Shown here piece by piece: positions 25,967-34,631 of a DNA stretch of 57,286 nt (position 1 is its first letter; every line of letters begins with the position of its first letter). Under the pieces are notes generated by a model, which saw only the letters and a program-made list of their open reading frames with translations, had not been told where the DNA came from and did not search any database. The stretch lies in assembly GCA_016192435.1 (NCBI GenBank), contig JACPUD010000115.1, positions 1 to 57,286 of the forward strand, given 5' to 3'. The DNA comes from Rhodocyclales bacterium (GTDB taxonomy: Bacteria > Pseudomonadota > Gammaproteobacteria > Burkholderiales > Rhodocyclaceae). Position numbers and translations under genes: made by a program.

Positions 25967-26863
25967 CTAGAGAGTCAGTTCCAGTCCTTCGCGGGCCAAC
26001 AGTATTTCCAGGCCGCCGGCAGCCGGCGCGGCATGCCCCGTATGTTCGAGCGCCGCTGCGAAGGCCTGCTCCAGTGCGTCATCGCTGCGCGTCGGTTCGT
26101 GGTGGGTGCACACCAGAGTCTTCACGCCGATGCGTGAGGCCCAGGCGATGCTGCCTTCGAGGGTGCCGTGGCCCCAGCCGATCCGGGTCGGGTACTCGGC
26201 CGCGGTGTAGGAGCAATCGGCGATCATGATGTCGAGGCCCGCCAAGGCCTGGTCGAGCTGCGCCTGCTGCTGGTCGATCATCTGCTGGAACTCGGCGTGG
26301 CCTTCGTCGGCCGGATCGTAGATGTTGGGCCAGGGTTCATGGTCGCCGGTGAAGAACACCGACTTGCCGTTGCAGTCGACGCGATAGCCGAAATTCACCA
26401 CCGGATGATTGAGCAGCAGCGGCGTCACGCTGGCGTCGCCGACGTGCACGGATTCGCCGACCCGCAGGGTGCGGTATTCGATGCCGGCCTTCATTTCCGC
26501 TTCGCGTACCGGGAAGTAGCTGTATTGCAGTTGCACTTCCATGACCTGCTCGATGCCGCGTCCGGCAACCACGTCGTAGCCGCCGTGGATGCGGATCGAG
26601 TTGCCGGGAATGTACAGCGGCGTGAAAAACGGCAAGCCCTGGATGTGGTCCCAGTGGGTATGCGTCATGTAGATGCTGGCCTGCACCGGCATCTGCTTCA
26701 GGAGTTCCTGGGCCAGCGGGAAGATACCGGTGCCGGCGTCGAAAATCAGCAGCGCGCCGTCGTCGCTGCGCACTTCGATGCAGGTCGTGTTGCCGCCGTA
26801 GCGGATGGTATGCGGGCCCGGCGCCGGGATCGAACCGCGCACACCCCAGAAGCGCACTTTCAC
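25967..26863 (-). CDS. Metallo-beta-lactamase-fold hydrolase
   Basis: This is a protein of about 298 residues. It begins VKVRFWGVRGSIPAPGPHTI and continues RYGGNTTCIEV. The metal-binding motif THTHWDHIQG is present, and downstream metal ligands are likely in TGDHEPW, DCSY and CTHHEP. The RFWGVRGSIPAPG opening is typical of a group of MBL-fold proteins found near signalling genes. I chose GTG 26863, with AAGG seven bases upstream; ATG 26899 would overlap the HDOD gene by 26 bases. Substrate is unknown; a phosphodiesterase role is only a guess. It is probably co-transcribed with the HDOD gene. Confidence 0.85.
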   Translation of the reverse strand: MKVRFWGVRGSIPAPGPHTIRYGGNTTCIEVRSDDGALLIFDAGTGIFPLAQELLKQMPVQASIYMTHTHWDHIQGLPFFTPLYIPGNSIRIHGGYDVVAGRGIEQVMEVQLQYSYFPVREAEMKAGIEYRTLRVGESVHVGDASVTPLLLNHPVVNFGYRVDCNGKSVFFTGDHEPWPNIYDPADEGHAEFQQMIDQQQAQLDQALAGLDIMIADCSYTAAEYPTRIGWGHGTLEGSIAWASRIGVKTLVCTHHEPTRSDDALEQAFAAALEHTGHAAPAAGGLEILLAREGLELTL

Positions 26864-26873
26864 GACGGCGCCT

Positions 26874-27776
26874 TCAATGCTCGCCGGCCAGTTGGGCAAA
26901 CATCATGGCTTCGGCGACGATCTTTTCCAGGGAACCCGGCGCCAGCCGCGCCAGGAGATGCTCCGGGCCGGCGCCAAAACGCGCTGCGGCTGCCGGGGCT
27001 TCCGCCTCGCGCCAGGGATTGCCGCTGTCGCCGATTTCGCGAAAGCGCACCAGTTGGTCCGCCGTCCGCACGCAATCGAGCATCGCTGACGGCGCGGCCG
27101 CGGGCTGGTGGTGGTCGCGGATGCAGTCGATCAGGTGCGCGGGAAAGGTCCAGCGCTTGGCCAGGCGCGCGCCGACCACGCCGTGATCGACGCCGATCAC
27201 TTTCCGTTCGGCTTCATGCAGGGGCAGCGAGTTTTCCTTGGCGTAAGCCAGCGCGTCGTGGAACTCCGCCGAAAGGAACTGCACGAACACCACCTTGCCG
27301 AAGTCGTGCAGCAGCCCGGCGATGTAGCAGTCGCCCGGATCCGCTTCCTCGTCGGCGAACTGGATAGCCAACTGGCGGGCGACACCGGCAACCACCAGCG
27401 AGTGCAGCAGGTAGCGCTGGATGTCGAAGCCGGCGGCATTCATCCGCGGCAGTATGCCGGCGGCGGCAAAACCCAGCGCCAGGTTCTTGATGGTGTTGAT
27501 GCCGAGATAGACCACGGACTGGCCGATCGAGGTGATCTTGGTCGGCAGGCTGTAGTAGGCGGAATTGATGACCTTGAAAATCTTCATGGTCATCACCGGA
27601 TCTTTTTCGATCACGGCGACAATTTCCTTGGGCAGGCAATTGATATTGCGCGTGAGTTCGAGGATGCGCTGCACGCTGCGCGGAAATGCCGGCATGCGCT
27701 CGACGGCCGTGTCCAGTTTGCGTTCGAGTTCGGGTGTCAGTGCGCTCAAGTTTGGCAGCCTCGGTGGAGCCGGCAT
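26874..27776 (-). CDS. HDOD domain signalling protein
   Basis: This 300-residue protein has an HDOD domain over most of its length: LDTAVERMPAFPRSVQRILE, VIEKDPVMTMKIFKVINSAY, GQSVVYLGINTIKNLALGFA and CYIAGLLHDFGKVVFVQFLS. HDOD proteins are HD-like domains usually without full catalytic residues that act in signalling and motility control. The start at ATG 27776 (MPAPPRLPNLSAL) is preferred to one ten codons upstream. The stop lies 11 bases before the chosen GTG start of the next gene, so the pair probably forms an operon next to the flagellar block. Confidence 0.9.
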   Translation of the reverse strand: MPAPPRLPNLSALTPELERKLDTAVERMPAFPRSVQRILELTRNINCLPKEIVAVIEKDPVMTMKIFKVINSAYYSLPTKITSIGQSVVYLGINTIKNLALGFAAAGILPRMNAAGFDIQRYLLHSLVVAGVARQLAIQFADEEADPGDCYIAGLLHDFGKVVFVQFLSAEFHDALAYAKENSLPLHEAERKVIGVDHGVVGARLAKRWTFPAHLIDCIRDHHQPAAAPSAMLDCVRTADQLVRFREIGDSGNPWREAEAPAAAARFGAGPEHLLARLAPGSLEKIVAEAMMFAQLAGEH

Positions 27777-27946
27777 TATAGCCACCGATTCCCGGCGAAA
27801 CGGCAAGTGTCAGGTCCGCTTGCGGCAGCGGCGCGATTCGGGCCGACTTCTGCGCGCAGGCATTGTATTGTGCACATGACGACGAGCTGCCGACCGCGGT
27901 CGGAGGCATTTGGACAAGCTATGCAAACGCACCGCAGGAGATTCGC
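27777..27946. promoter_or_regulatory. Divergent spacer before chrA with a 14-base palindrome
   Basis: This 170-base spacer separates the minus-strand HDOD gene from chrA. It contains the perfect palindrome CCGACCGCGGTCGG at 27890-27903, about 44 bases upstream of the chrA start, where an operator would be expected. No convincing -35/-10 pair was seen. AGGAG precedes the chrA ATG. Confidence 0.4.
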
Positions 27947-29296
27947 ATGACCGACGGCATTGATCAGGGCGCGCGCGCCGTCCCGCCAACGCCAACTCTT
28001 GGCGAGGCCTTCAGGTACTGGCTCAAGCTCGGCTTCATCAGCTTCGGCGGGCCAGCCGGACAGATCGCAATGATGCATCAGGAGCTGGTCGAGCGCCGGC
28101 GCTGGATCTCGGAACACCGCTACCTGCACGCGCTCAACTACTGCATGCTGCTGCCCGGGCCGGAGGCGACCCAGCTCTCCATCTACATCAGCTGGTTGCT
28201 GCACGGCGTCAAGGGCGGGGTGATCGCGGGAGTGCTGTTCTTCCTGCCGGCCTTCGTCCTGCTGTCACTGCTGGCCGGCATTTATCTTTCCTGGGGCGAC
28301 GTGCCGCTGGTGCAGGGCATCTTCTACGGCATCAAGCCGGCGGTGGTCGCGGTGGTGCTGTTCGCCGCCTGGCGCATCGGTTCGCGCTCGATCAGGAATG
28401 CCTACCTGTTCGGCATCGCGCTGCTGGCCTTCCTCGGCATCTTCTTCTTCAGGATCGATTTCCCCTGGATCGTGCTGGCGGCCGCAATTCTCGGCGCCAT
28501 CGGCGGCAAGCTGTTGCCGGAAAAGTTCCGCGGCGGCGGCGCGCATGGCGTTTCGCACCAGGCCTATGGTCCGGCCATCATCGACGACGAAACGCCGCCG
28601 CCGGCGCATGCGAAGTTCTCCTGGACCCGGCTCGGCCTGACGACCCTGGTTTTCGTCGCGGTCTGGGCCGTGTCTATGCTGGGGCTGGGGGCAGTGCCCG
28701 AACTCGCCAACATGGGCGAGTTCTTCACCAAGGCAGCCTTCCTCACCATCGGCGGCGCCTATGCGGTGCTGCCCTATGTGTACCAGGGCGCCGTGGAGCA
28801 TTTCGGCTGGCTCAGCGGTCCGCAGATGATGGACGGCCTGGCGCTCGGTGAAACCACGCCGGGGCCGCTGATCATGGTCGTAACCTGGGTCGGTTACCTC
28901 GGCGGCGTGGCCAAGTCGGTATTCGCCGATCCCGTCGCCGCGGGTGTCGCCGGCGCGGCGGTGGCAACCTTCTACACCTTCCTGCCGAGTTTCTTTTTCA
29001 TCCTCGTCGGCGCGCCGCTGGTCGAGGCCACCCGCGGCGAGCTCAGATTCACCGCGCCCCTGACCGCAATCACGGCGGCGGTGGTCGGCGTGGTCATCAA
29101 TCTGGCCGCATTTTTCGCCTGGCATACCTTCTGGCCCAAGGCGACCGATGCCGCGCCCTTTGCCGGCCCCTTCGACCTGTTCCCGCTCATCGTCGCCATC
29201 GCGGCGTTTGTCGCGCTGTGGAAATTTAAGGCTGACATCATCAAAGTCATCGGTGTCTGCGCACTGTTGGGCCTGTTGTATTCCTTTATCGTCTGA
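27947..29296 (+). CDS. chrA: Chromate transporter, ChrA family
   Basis: This 449-residue membrane protein has the two homologous CHR domains of long ChrA proteins. The first has WLKLGFISFGGPAGQIAMMH and LNYCMLLPGPEATQLSIYIS. The second has FFTKAAFLTIGGAYAVLPYV and DGLALGETTPGPLIMVVTWV. About ten to twelve hydrophobic segments are present. ChrA expels chromate from the cytoplasm, although many family members are untested. The start has AGGAG five bases before the spacer to ATG; the frame upstream to 27863 is not needed. A dispersed-repeat copy encodes AVPPTPTLG near residues 11-19. Confidence 0.9.
   Translation: MTDGIDQGARAVPPTPTLGEAFRYWLKLGFISFGGPAGQIAMMHQELVERRRWISEHRYLHALNYCMLLPGPEATQLSIYISWLLHGVKGGVIAGVLFFLPAFVLLSLLAGIYLSWGDVPLVQGIFYGIKPAVVAVVLFAAWRIGSRSIRNAYLFGIALLAFLGIFFFRIDFPWIVLAAAILGAIGGKLLPEKFRGGGAHGVSHQAYGPAIIDDETPPPAHAKFSWTRLGLTTLVFVAVWAVSMLGLGAVPELANMGEFFTKAAFLTIGGAYAVLPYVYQGAVEHFGWLSGPQMMDGLALGETTPGPLIMVVTWVGYLGGVAKSVFADPVAAGVAGAAVATFYTFLPSFFFILVGAPLVEATRGELRFTAPLTAITAAVVGVVINLAAFFAWHTFWPKATDAAPFAGPFDLFPLIVAIAAFVALWKFKADIIKVIGVCALLGLLYSFIV
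27972..28002 (-). repeat. Dispersed short repeat, copy 5 (5' end of chrA)
   Basis: On the minus strand: AAGAGTTGGCGTTGGCG then GGACGGCG. It encodes AVPPTPTL in the disordered ChrA N-terminus. Confidence 0.6.
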
Positions 29297-29309
29297 GCGT
29301 TTCGATACT

Positions 29310-29336
29310 GGTTAGTTGTGTGAAAAGAAACTAACC
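29310..29336. promoter_or_regulatory. Inverted repeat upstream of the hydrogenase promoter (possible HoxA site)
   Basis: GGTTAGTT (29310-29317) pairs with AACTAACC (29329-29336) around 11 bases. It lies 76-102 bases upstream of the sigma-54 -24 element, a normal enhancer distance. It follows the chrA stop by 13 bases, so a terminator is possible, but no T-run follows the stem. An AT-rich stretch between it and the promoter (29370-29400) could hold an IHF site. Confidence 0.5.
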
Positions 29337-29411
29337 GCATGATCTCGTCCATGTTGCGAAGCAGCATTCGCAAGTTATTGAATTAACGCAAAGTTATTCG
29401 TCTCCCTGGGC

Positions 29412-29427
29412 TGGCGCAAGACTTGCG
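29412..29427 (+). promoter_or_regulatory. Sigma-54 promoter of the hydrogenase operon
   Basis: TGGCGCAAGACTTGCG matches TGGC-N7-TTGC exactly with the 10-base GG-GC spacing. It lies about 58 bases upstream of the hybO start. The NtrC-family activator HoxA encoded in the same island needs sigma-54, so promoter and regulator agree. Confidence 0.8.
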
Positions 29428-29485
29428 TTACTGCCTTCAGTATCAGGTCCGGACGCGGCCTGGCTCTTGGAGGGGGATAGCAGAC

Positions 29486-30694
29486 ATGGGTGAGATCAAC
29501 GAAATCTTTGAAACCAGCCGCAAGACGCTACAGGAGATCGAGCAGCGCCTGGAGTTGCCGCGGCGCGAGTTTCTGCAATTCTGTGCGACGCTGGCGGTGA
29601 CCATGGGCCTGCCCAGCGGCGCCGAGGCGGCGGTGGCCAAGGCGATCGAATCGGCCAAGCGGCCTTCGGTGATCTGGCTGCACTTCCAGGAATGCACGGG
29701 CTGTTCGGAATCGCTGCTGCGCGCCGAGCATCCGACCCTGGAAAAGCTGATCCTCGACGTGATTTCCCTCGATTACCACGAAACCCTGATGGCCGCCGCC
29801 GGCCACCAGGCCGAAGCCGCGCGCCGGGACGCCATGAAGGCGAACAAGGGCAAGTACGTGCTGGTGGTCGAAGGTGCGATTCCGACCAAGAACAACGGCA
29901 TCTACTGCAAGATCGGCGGCCAGACCGCGATCGACATGGTCAAGGAATGCGCGGCCGACGCCGCGGCGGTGATCGCGATCGGTTCCTGCGCTTCCTGGGG
30001 CGGCATGCCCTCGACCATTTCGCCGCTGGCCGATTCCAGCCCGACGGGTTCCGCGGGCGTCGCCGAGGTGCTCGGCAAGCCGGTGGTGACGATTCCCGGC
30101 TGTCCGCCCAACCCTTACAATTTCCTCGCCACCGTGGTGCATTTCCTGACCTTCGGCAAGTTGCCTGAAGTCGACAAGCTGGGCCGTCCCAAGTTTGCCT
30201 ACTCGCGCCTGATCCACGAAAACTGCGAGCGCCGCGCCCACTTCGACGCCGGCCGCTTCGCGATGCAGTTCGGCGACCCCGGCCACCGCCAGGGCTATTG
30301 TCTGTACAAGCTGGGCTGCAAGGGCCCTGAGACCTATGCCAACTGCTCGACGCTGGGTTTCGGCGACGCCGGCGAGAACAACTGGCCGGTCGGCTGCGGC
30401 CATCCCTGCATAGGCTGTACCGAGAAGGGCGTCGGCTTCCAGAAGCCTATCCATCAGGTGGCCAAGATGCTCAATGTGACGCCGCCGCTGCAGTATCCGC
30501 GCATCGTCGAAGAGCAGGGCAAGGCCGCCTCCTTCGCCTCCGCCGCTGCCGTCGCCGCGGTGGCCGGCGCGGCGGCCGGCGCCGCGATCATGCTGACGCG
30601 CAATCTGGGGCTGTCGCACGCGGCCGAGGAAGCCGAGCGCGCCAAGGACGCCGGCGGGGCTGGCAAACCCACCGCTGCCAAGGCTGGAGAATGA
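29486..30694 (+). CDS. hybO: Uptake [NiFe]-hydrogenase small subunit (HybO type)
   Basis: This 402-residue electron-transfer subunit has a Tat signal, PRREFLQF (Arg26-Arg27), after an extended n-region. The proximal-cluster motif is ECTGCSESLL, with Cys70 and Cys73. Other cluster segments include GSCASWGGMP, PGCPPNPYNF and GCGHPCIGCTEKGVGF. A hydrophobic Ala-rich segment near the C-terminus anchors it to the membrane. The sequence CTGCS has Gly where O2-tolerant enzymes carry an extra Cys, so the standard [4Fe-4S] proximal cluster is expected. It heads the hybOABC unit and overlaps hybA by four bases. Confidence 0.95.
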   Translation: MGEINEIFETSRKTLQEIEQRLELPRREFLQFCATLAVTMGLPSGAEAAVAKAIESAKRPSVIWLHFQECTGCSESLLRAEHPTLEKLILDVISLDYHETLMAAAGHQAEAARRDAMKANKGKYVLVVEGAIPTKNNGIYCKIGGQTAIDMVKECAADAAAVIAIGSCASWGGMPSTISPLADSSPTGSAGVAEVLGKPVVTIPGCPPNPYNFLATVVHFLTFGKLPEVDKLGRPKFAYSRLIHENCERRAHFDAGRFAMQFGDPGHRQGYCLYKLGCKGPETYANCSTLGFGDAGENNWPVGCGHPCIGCTEKGVGFQKPIHQVAKMLNVTPPLQYPRIVEEQGKAASFASAAAVAAVAGAAAGAAIMLTRNLGLSHAAEEAERAKDAGGAGKPTAAKAGE

Positions 30695-31752
30695 TCATGG
30701 GCACCCGGCGAGATTTCCTCAAGGGTGTGCTCGCGAGCGGGGCGGCGGCCACGGCCGGCGCCGTGGCGGTTCCGGCGGCGGCCCGCGAAACCAGGTCGCG
30801 GCCGCCCGAAGCGCTCGGACTGCTCTACGACGGCACGCTTTGCGTCGGCTGCAAGGCCTGCGTCGCGGCCTGCAAGGAGGCCAACAACAACCCGGCGGAA
30901 TTTTCCACGGTCGATCATCTGTGGGACACGCCGCTCGACACCTCGGGCTACACCTTCAATCTGATCAAGATGTACCGCAACGGCACCATGGATGCGAAGG
31001 ACCAGGAGACGAACGGCTACGCCTTCATGAAGACCTCCTGCATGCATTGCGCCGACCCGTCCTGCGTCTCGGCCTGTCCGGTCTCGGCGATGACCAAGGA
31101 CCCGGAAACCGGCGTGGTCGGCTACAACCCCGACAAATGCATAGGCTGCCGCTACTGCGTCGCCGCCTGTCCCTTCGGCATTCCGAAGTACCAGTACGAC
31201 TCGCCGACGGGGCGCATCGGCAAGTGCGAGCTGTGCCGCCATCGCCACAAGGACGGCCATTATTCGGCCTGCGCCGAGGTCTGCCCGACCGGCGCCACGC
31301 TGTTCGGTCGCACGGAAGACCTGCTGGCCGAGGCCAAGCGCCGCATCGCGATGAAGCCCGGCGAACTCAACCGCTTCCCGCGCGGCCGCCTGCGTCCGGC
31401 GCAGGAAAAGATGTTGCAGGGCCAGCCGGACGGCAAAGGAGAGCGGAAGCGTAAAGGCTGGCGCCATGAGCCCGACCAGAGCTACGAGACACCCGCCGGC
31501 AAGTATCTGCAGCATGTCTATGGCGAGAAGGAATACGGCGGCACCCAGGTGCTCAAGCTCTCCGGGGTCAATTTCGAGAAGCTCGGCATGCCCAACCTGC
31601 CGCCGGATGCGGCTGCGGCGATGTCCGAGACCATCCAGCACAACCTCTACGGCAACCTGATCATGCCTTTCGCGGTGCTCGGGGCAATGACCTGGGTGGC
31701 CAAGCGCAACGTCAAGCCCGAGGATGAATCGTCCGACAAGGAAGGGAGCTGA
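30691..31752 (+). CDS. hybA: Hydrogenase iron-sulfur electron-transfer subunit HybA
   Basis: This 353-residue exported ferredoxin-like protein has a Tat signal (TRRDFLKGVLASG). Four Cys-rich cluster motifs follow: CVGCKACVAACKEA, CMHCADPSCVSACPVSAM, CIGCRYCVAACPFG and CELCRHRHKDGHYSACAEVC. A C-terminal membrane helix (LIMPFAVLGAMTWVAKR) is present. HybA passes electrons from the small subunit to HybB and the quinone pool in hydrogenase-2-type enzymes. It overlaps hybO (ATGA) and lies 2 bases before hybB. Confidence 0.94.
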   Translation: MIMGTRRDFLKGVLASGAAATAGAVAVPAAARETRSRPPEALGLLYDGTLCVGCKACVAACKEANNNPAEFSTVDHLWDTPLDTSGYTFNLIKMYRNGTMDAKDQETNGYAFMKTSCMHCADPSCVSACPVSAMTKDPETGVVGYNPDKCIGCRYCVAACPFGIPKYQYDSPTGRIGKCELCRHRHKDGHYSACAEVCPTGATLFGRTEDLLAEAKRRIAMKPGELNRFPRGRLRPAQEKMLQGQPDGKGERKRKGWRHEPDQSYETPAGKYLQHVYGEKEYGGTQVLKLSGVNFEKLGMPNLPPDAAAAMSETIQHNLYGNLIMPFAVLGAMTWVAKRNVKPEDESSDKEGS

Positions 31753-31754
31753 TC

Positions 31755-32909
31755 ATGGCCAACCATCAACATGCAGCGCCCGCGCCGGTAGGCGGCAGCC
31801 TGGTCAATATCGTCACCCTGAGCTGCGGCGTGCTGATCGCGCTGATGGCGGCGATCCTCATGGTGCGCTTCCTGTTCGGCCTCGGCGCCGTGACCGCACT
31901 TAACGACGGTTATCCCTGGGGCATCTGGATCGCGGTCGATGTGGTGATCGGTTCGGCTTTCGCCTGCGGTGGTTTTTCGGTGGCGATGCTGGTCTATATC
32001 TTCAACAAGGGAGAATACCATCCGCTGGTGCGGCCGGCGCTGCTGGCCAGCCTGTTCGGCTACACCCTGGCCGGCGCCGGCGTCATGTTCGACCTCGGTC
32101 GCTGGTGGAACGTCTGGAACATGTTCTGGCCCGGGTCGATCAACCCGAACTCGGTGATGTTCGAGGTCGCGGTCTGCATCTCGCTCTACATTGTGGTGAT
32201 GTGGATCGAGTTTTCGCCGGTCGTCATGGAGCAGTTCGGCAAGCGCGACATGAAGAAGAAAGTCAGCAAGGCGATGTTCTTCATCATCGCGCTGGGCACT
32301 GTGCTGCCGATGATGCACCAGTCCTCGCTGGGTACCCTGCTGGTGGTCATGGGTGGACAGGTGCACCCGCTGTGGCAGACGCCGGCCTTGCCGCTGCTCT
32401 ACCTGCTGTCGGCCATCTTCATGGGCTATGCGGTGGTGCTGTTCGAGTCCTGCCTGACCTCGACGGCCTACCGGCGCAAGATCGAGACGCAGATGCTGAC
32501 GCCGATGGCGAAGATCATGCTGGGCATACTCGCGGTGTTTATCGTGGTCCGGCTGGGCGACGTGATCGTGCGCGGCGCCTTGCCCAAGGCCTTCGTGCCT
32601 TCGGTCGAGGCGCTGATGTTCTGGCTCGAAATGGCCTGCTTCATTGCACCGCTGATCCTGATCGGGGCGGAGGCCAACCGGCGCAATCCGGCCAAGTTGT
32701 TCCTCGCCGGCGTCCTGCTGATGCTGGGCGGTGCGCTGATGCGCCTGTCCGGCTTCCTGATCGGCTACGAAACCGGCGGCGACTTCAACTACTTCCCGAC
32801 CCTGGCCGAAGTACTGGTCACGGCCGGCATGTTCGCCGCCGAAGTTCTCGGTTACATCATCATCACCCGTCGCTTCCCGGTGCTGCCCCGGGAAGAAGCT
32901 ATCCACTGA
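31755..32909 (+). CDS. hybB: Hydrogenase membrane subunit HybB (NrfD family)
   Basis: This 384-residue integral membrane protein has about ten hydrophobic segments and no haem-binding cytochrome pattern. Family features include GYPWGIWIAVDVVIGSAFAC, GWWNVW-like GRWWNVWNMFWPGSINPNSV and PMMHQSSLGTLLVVMGGQVH. It is the quinone-reactive anchor of hydrogenase-2-type complexes, in place of the cytochrome b subunit of HyaC/HupC enzymes. It lies between hybA and hybC as in E. coli. Confidence 0.94.
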   Translation: MANHQHAAPAPVGGSLVNIVTLSCGVLIALMAAILMVRFLFGLGAVTALNDGYPWGIWIAVDVVIGSAFACGGFSVAMLVYIFNKGEYHPLVRPALLASLFGYTLAGAGVMFDLGRWWNVWNMFWPGSINPNSVMFEVAVCISLYIVVMWIEFSPVVMEQFGKRDMKKKVSKAMFFIIALGTVLPMMHQSSLGTLLVVMGGQVHPLWQTPALPLLYLLSAIFMGYAVVLFESCLTSTAYRRKIETQMLTPMAKIMLGILAVFIVVRLGDVIVRGALPKAFVPSVEALMFWLEMACFIAPLILIGAEANRRNPAKLFLAGVLLMLGGALMRLSGFLIGYETGGDFNYFPTLAEVLVTAGMFAAEVLGYIIITRRFPVLPREEAIH

Positions 32910-32924
32910 AGCACGGAGACAAAA

Positions 32925-34631
32925 ATGTCCAAGCGCATAACAATTGATCCGATCACCCGTATTGAAGGCCACCTGCGGATCGACGTCGATGTCGACGGCG
33001 GCCGCGTCAAGAAGGCCTGGTCGTCCGGCCAGATGTGGCGCGGCGTCGAACTGATCCTGCTCGGCCGCGACCCGCGCGACGCCTGGGCCATCACCCAGCG
33101 CATCTGCGGCGTGTGCACCACGGTGCATGCCATCACCTCGGTGCGGGCCGTGGAAAACGCACTGAAAATGGAAATCCCGCTGAATGCCCAGTACATCCGC
33201 AACCTGATCATCCTGGCGCATTCGGTGCACGACTTCATCGTGCATTTCTATCACCTCTCGGCGCTCGACTGGGTCGATGTGACCTCCGCCCTGAAGGCCG
33301 ATCCGGACAAGACGGCGATCCTCGGCGAGAGCCTATCGTCCTGGCATCTGAACAACAAGCACGAGATGAAGCGCGTGCATGAGCGGCTCAAGCATTTCGT
33401 CAATGGCGGCCAGCTCGGCATTTTCACCAACGGCTACTGGGGCCACCCGGCGATGAAGCTCTCGCCCGAGGTTAACCTGCTCGCCGTGGCGCACTATCTG
33501 CAGGCGCTGGAAGTGCAGCGCAAGGCCAACAAGATCGTGTCGATTCTCGGCGCCAAGACGCCGCACATCCAGAACGTCGCCGTCGGCGGCGTCGCCAATC
33601 CGCTGGCGACCGATTCGCAGGCGGTACTGACCGTCGAACGCCTGATGGCGATCAAGGGCTTCATCGACGAGCTGTCGGATTTCGTCAAGAACGTGTATCT
33701 GGTCGACGTCGCCGCGGTGGGCGCCTTCTATGCCGACTGGACCAAGGTCGGCCGCGGCGTCACCAACTATCTCTCGGTGCCCGACATTCCACTCGACACC
33801 AAGGGTACGCAGTTCGGCTTCCCCGGCGGCTTCGTCGAGGCCGGCGACCTGGGCAAACAGAAGCAGATCAAGAGCTTCAACGACGAATACTGGATCAAGG
33901 GCGTCGAGGAATCGGTCAAGCATTCCTGGTACGACTACGACAAGAGCGGTCCCCTGCATCCCTACAAGGGCGAAACCAAGCCGAACTACACCGATTTCAA
34001 GGACGATGCCAAGTATTCCTGGCTCAAGTCGCCGACCTTCTACGGCAAGGTGGCCCAGGTTGGACCGCTGGCCCGCGTCATCAACGGCCTCGCGGCCGGT
34101 CATGCGCCGACCACCAAGTACGCCACGGCGGCGCTCGACACCGTGTCGGCACTGGCCAAGACCAAGGTCGGGCTGGATGCCATGCACTCGACCATCGGCC
34201 GCCACGCCGCGCGCGCGATTTCCTGCTGCGTCAATGTCGACATGCTGGCCGACCAATGGGCGGCCCTGCTCGGCAACATGGGCAAGGGCGACCTGACCAC
34301 CTTCAACCAGCCGGTGTTCCCCAAGGACGAGGTGATGGGCGTCGGCTTCCACGAGGCGCCGCGCGGCGCGCTGTCGCACTGGGTGGTGATAGACAACGGC
34401 AAGATCAAGAACTACCAGTGCGTGGTGCCTTCGACCTGGAATGCCTGTCCGCGCAACGACAAGGACGAGCCGGGGCCCTACGAGGCATCGCTGGTCGACA
34501 CGCCGATCGCCGACGCCGAGAAGCCGCTGGAAGTGCTGCGCACCATCCACTCCTTCGATCCCTGCATCGCCTGCGCGATCCACCTGACCGACAAGGACAG
34601 CAACACCGCGATTTCGGTCAAGGCCGTGTAA
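32925..34631 (+). CDS. hybC: Uptake [NiFe]-hydrogenase large subunit (HybC type)
   Basis: This 568-residue catalytic subunit has the N-terminal nickel ligands in RICGVCTTVH (Cys61, Cys64) and the C-terminal ligands in DPCIACAIH (Cys547, Cys550). The last 15 residues after His553 (LTDKDSNTAISVKAV) form the tail that a HybD-type protease removes after Ni insertion. RIEGHLRID at the N-terminus is also conserved. It splits H2 at the periplasmic side with HybO. Its stop overlaps the hybD start by one base (TAATG). Confidence 0.97.
   Translation: MSKRITIDPITRIEGHLRIDVDVDGGRVKKAWSSGQMWRGVELILLGRDPRDAWAITQRICGVCTTVHAITSVRAVENALKMEIPLNAQYIRNLIILAHSVHDFIVHFYHLSALDWVDVTSALKADPDKTAILGESLSSWHLNNKHEMKRVHERLKHFVNGGQLGIFTNGYWGHPAMKLSPEVNLLAVAHYLQALEVQRKANKIVSILGAKTPHIQNVAVGGVANPLATDSQAVLTVERLMAIKGFIDELSDFVKNVYLVDVAAVGAFYADWTKVGRGVTNYLSVPDIPLDTKGTQFGFPGGFVEAGDLGKQKQIKSFNDEYWIKGVEESVKHSWYDYDKSGPLHPYKGETKPNYTDFKDDAKYSWLKSPTFYGKVAQVGPLARVINGLAAGHAPTTKYATAALDTVSALAKTKVGLDAMHSTIGRHAARAISCCVNVDMLADQWAALLGNMGKGDLTTFNQPVFPKDEVMGVGFHEAPRGALSHWVVIDNGKIKNYQCVVPSTWNACPRNDKDEPGPYEASLVDTPIADAEKPLEVLRTIHSFDPCIACAIHLTDKDSNTAISVKAV

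Noticed and set aside
25704-25970. An 88-codon open frame in the fliH spacer
   Set aside because: Its composition is Arg/Gly-rich, it runs through the hairpins and it has no ribosome-binding site or similarity I can recognise.
29310-29336. Intrinsic terminator of chrA
   Set aside because: The stem has only AT-rich eight-base arms with an 11-base loop and no T-run follows. An upstream activator site fits position and context better, though a weak terminator is not excluded.
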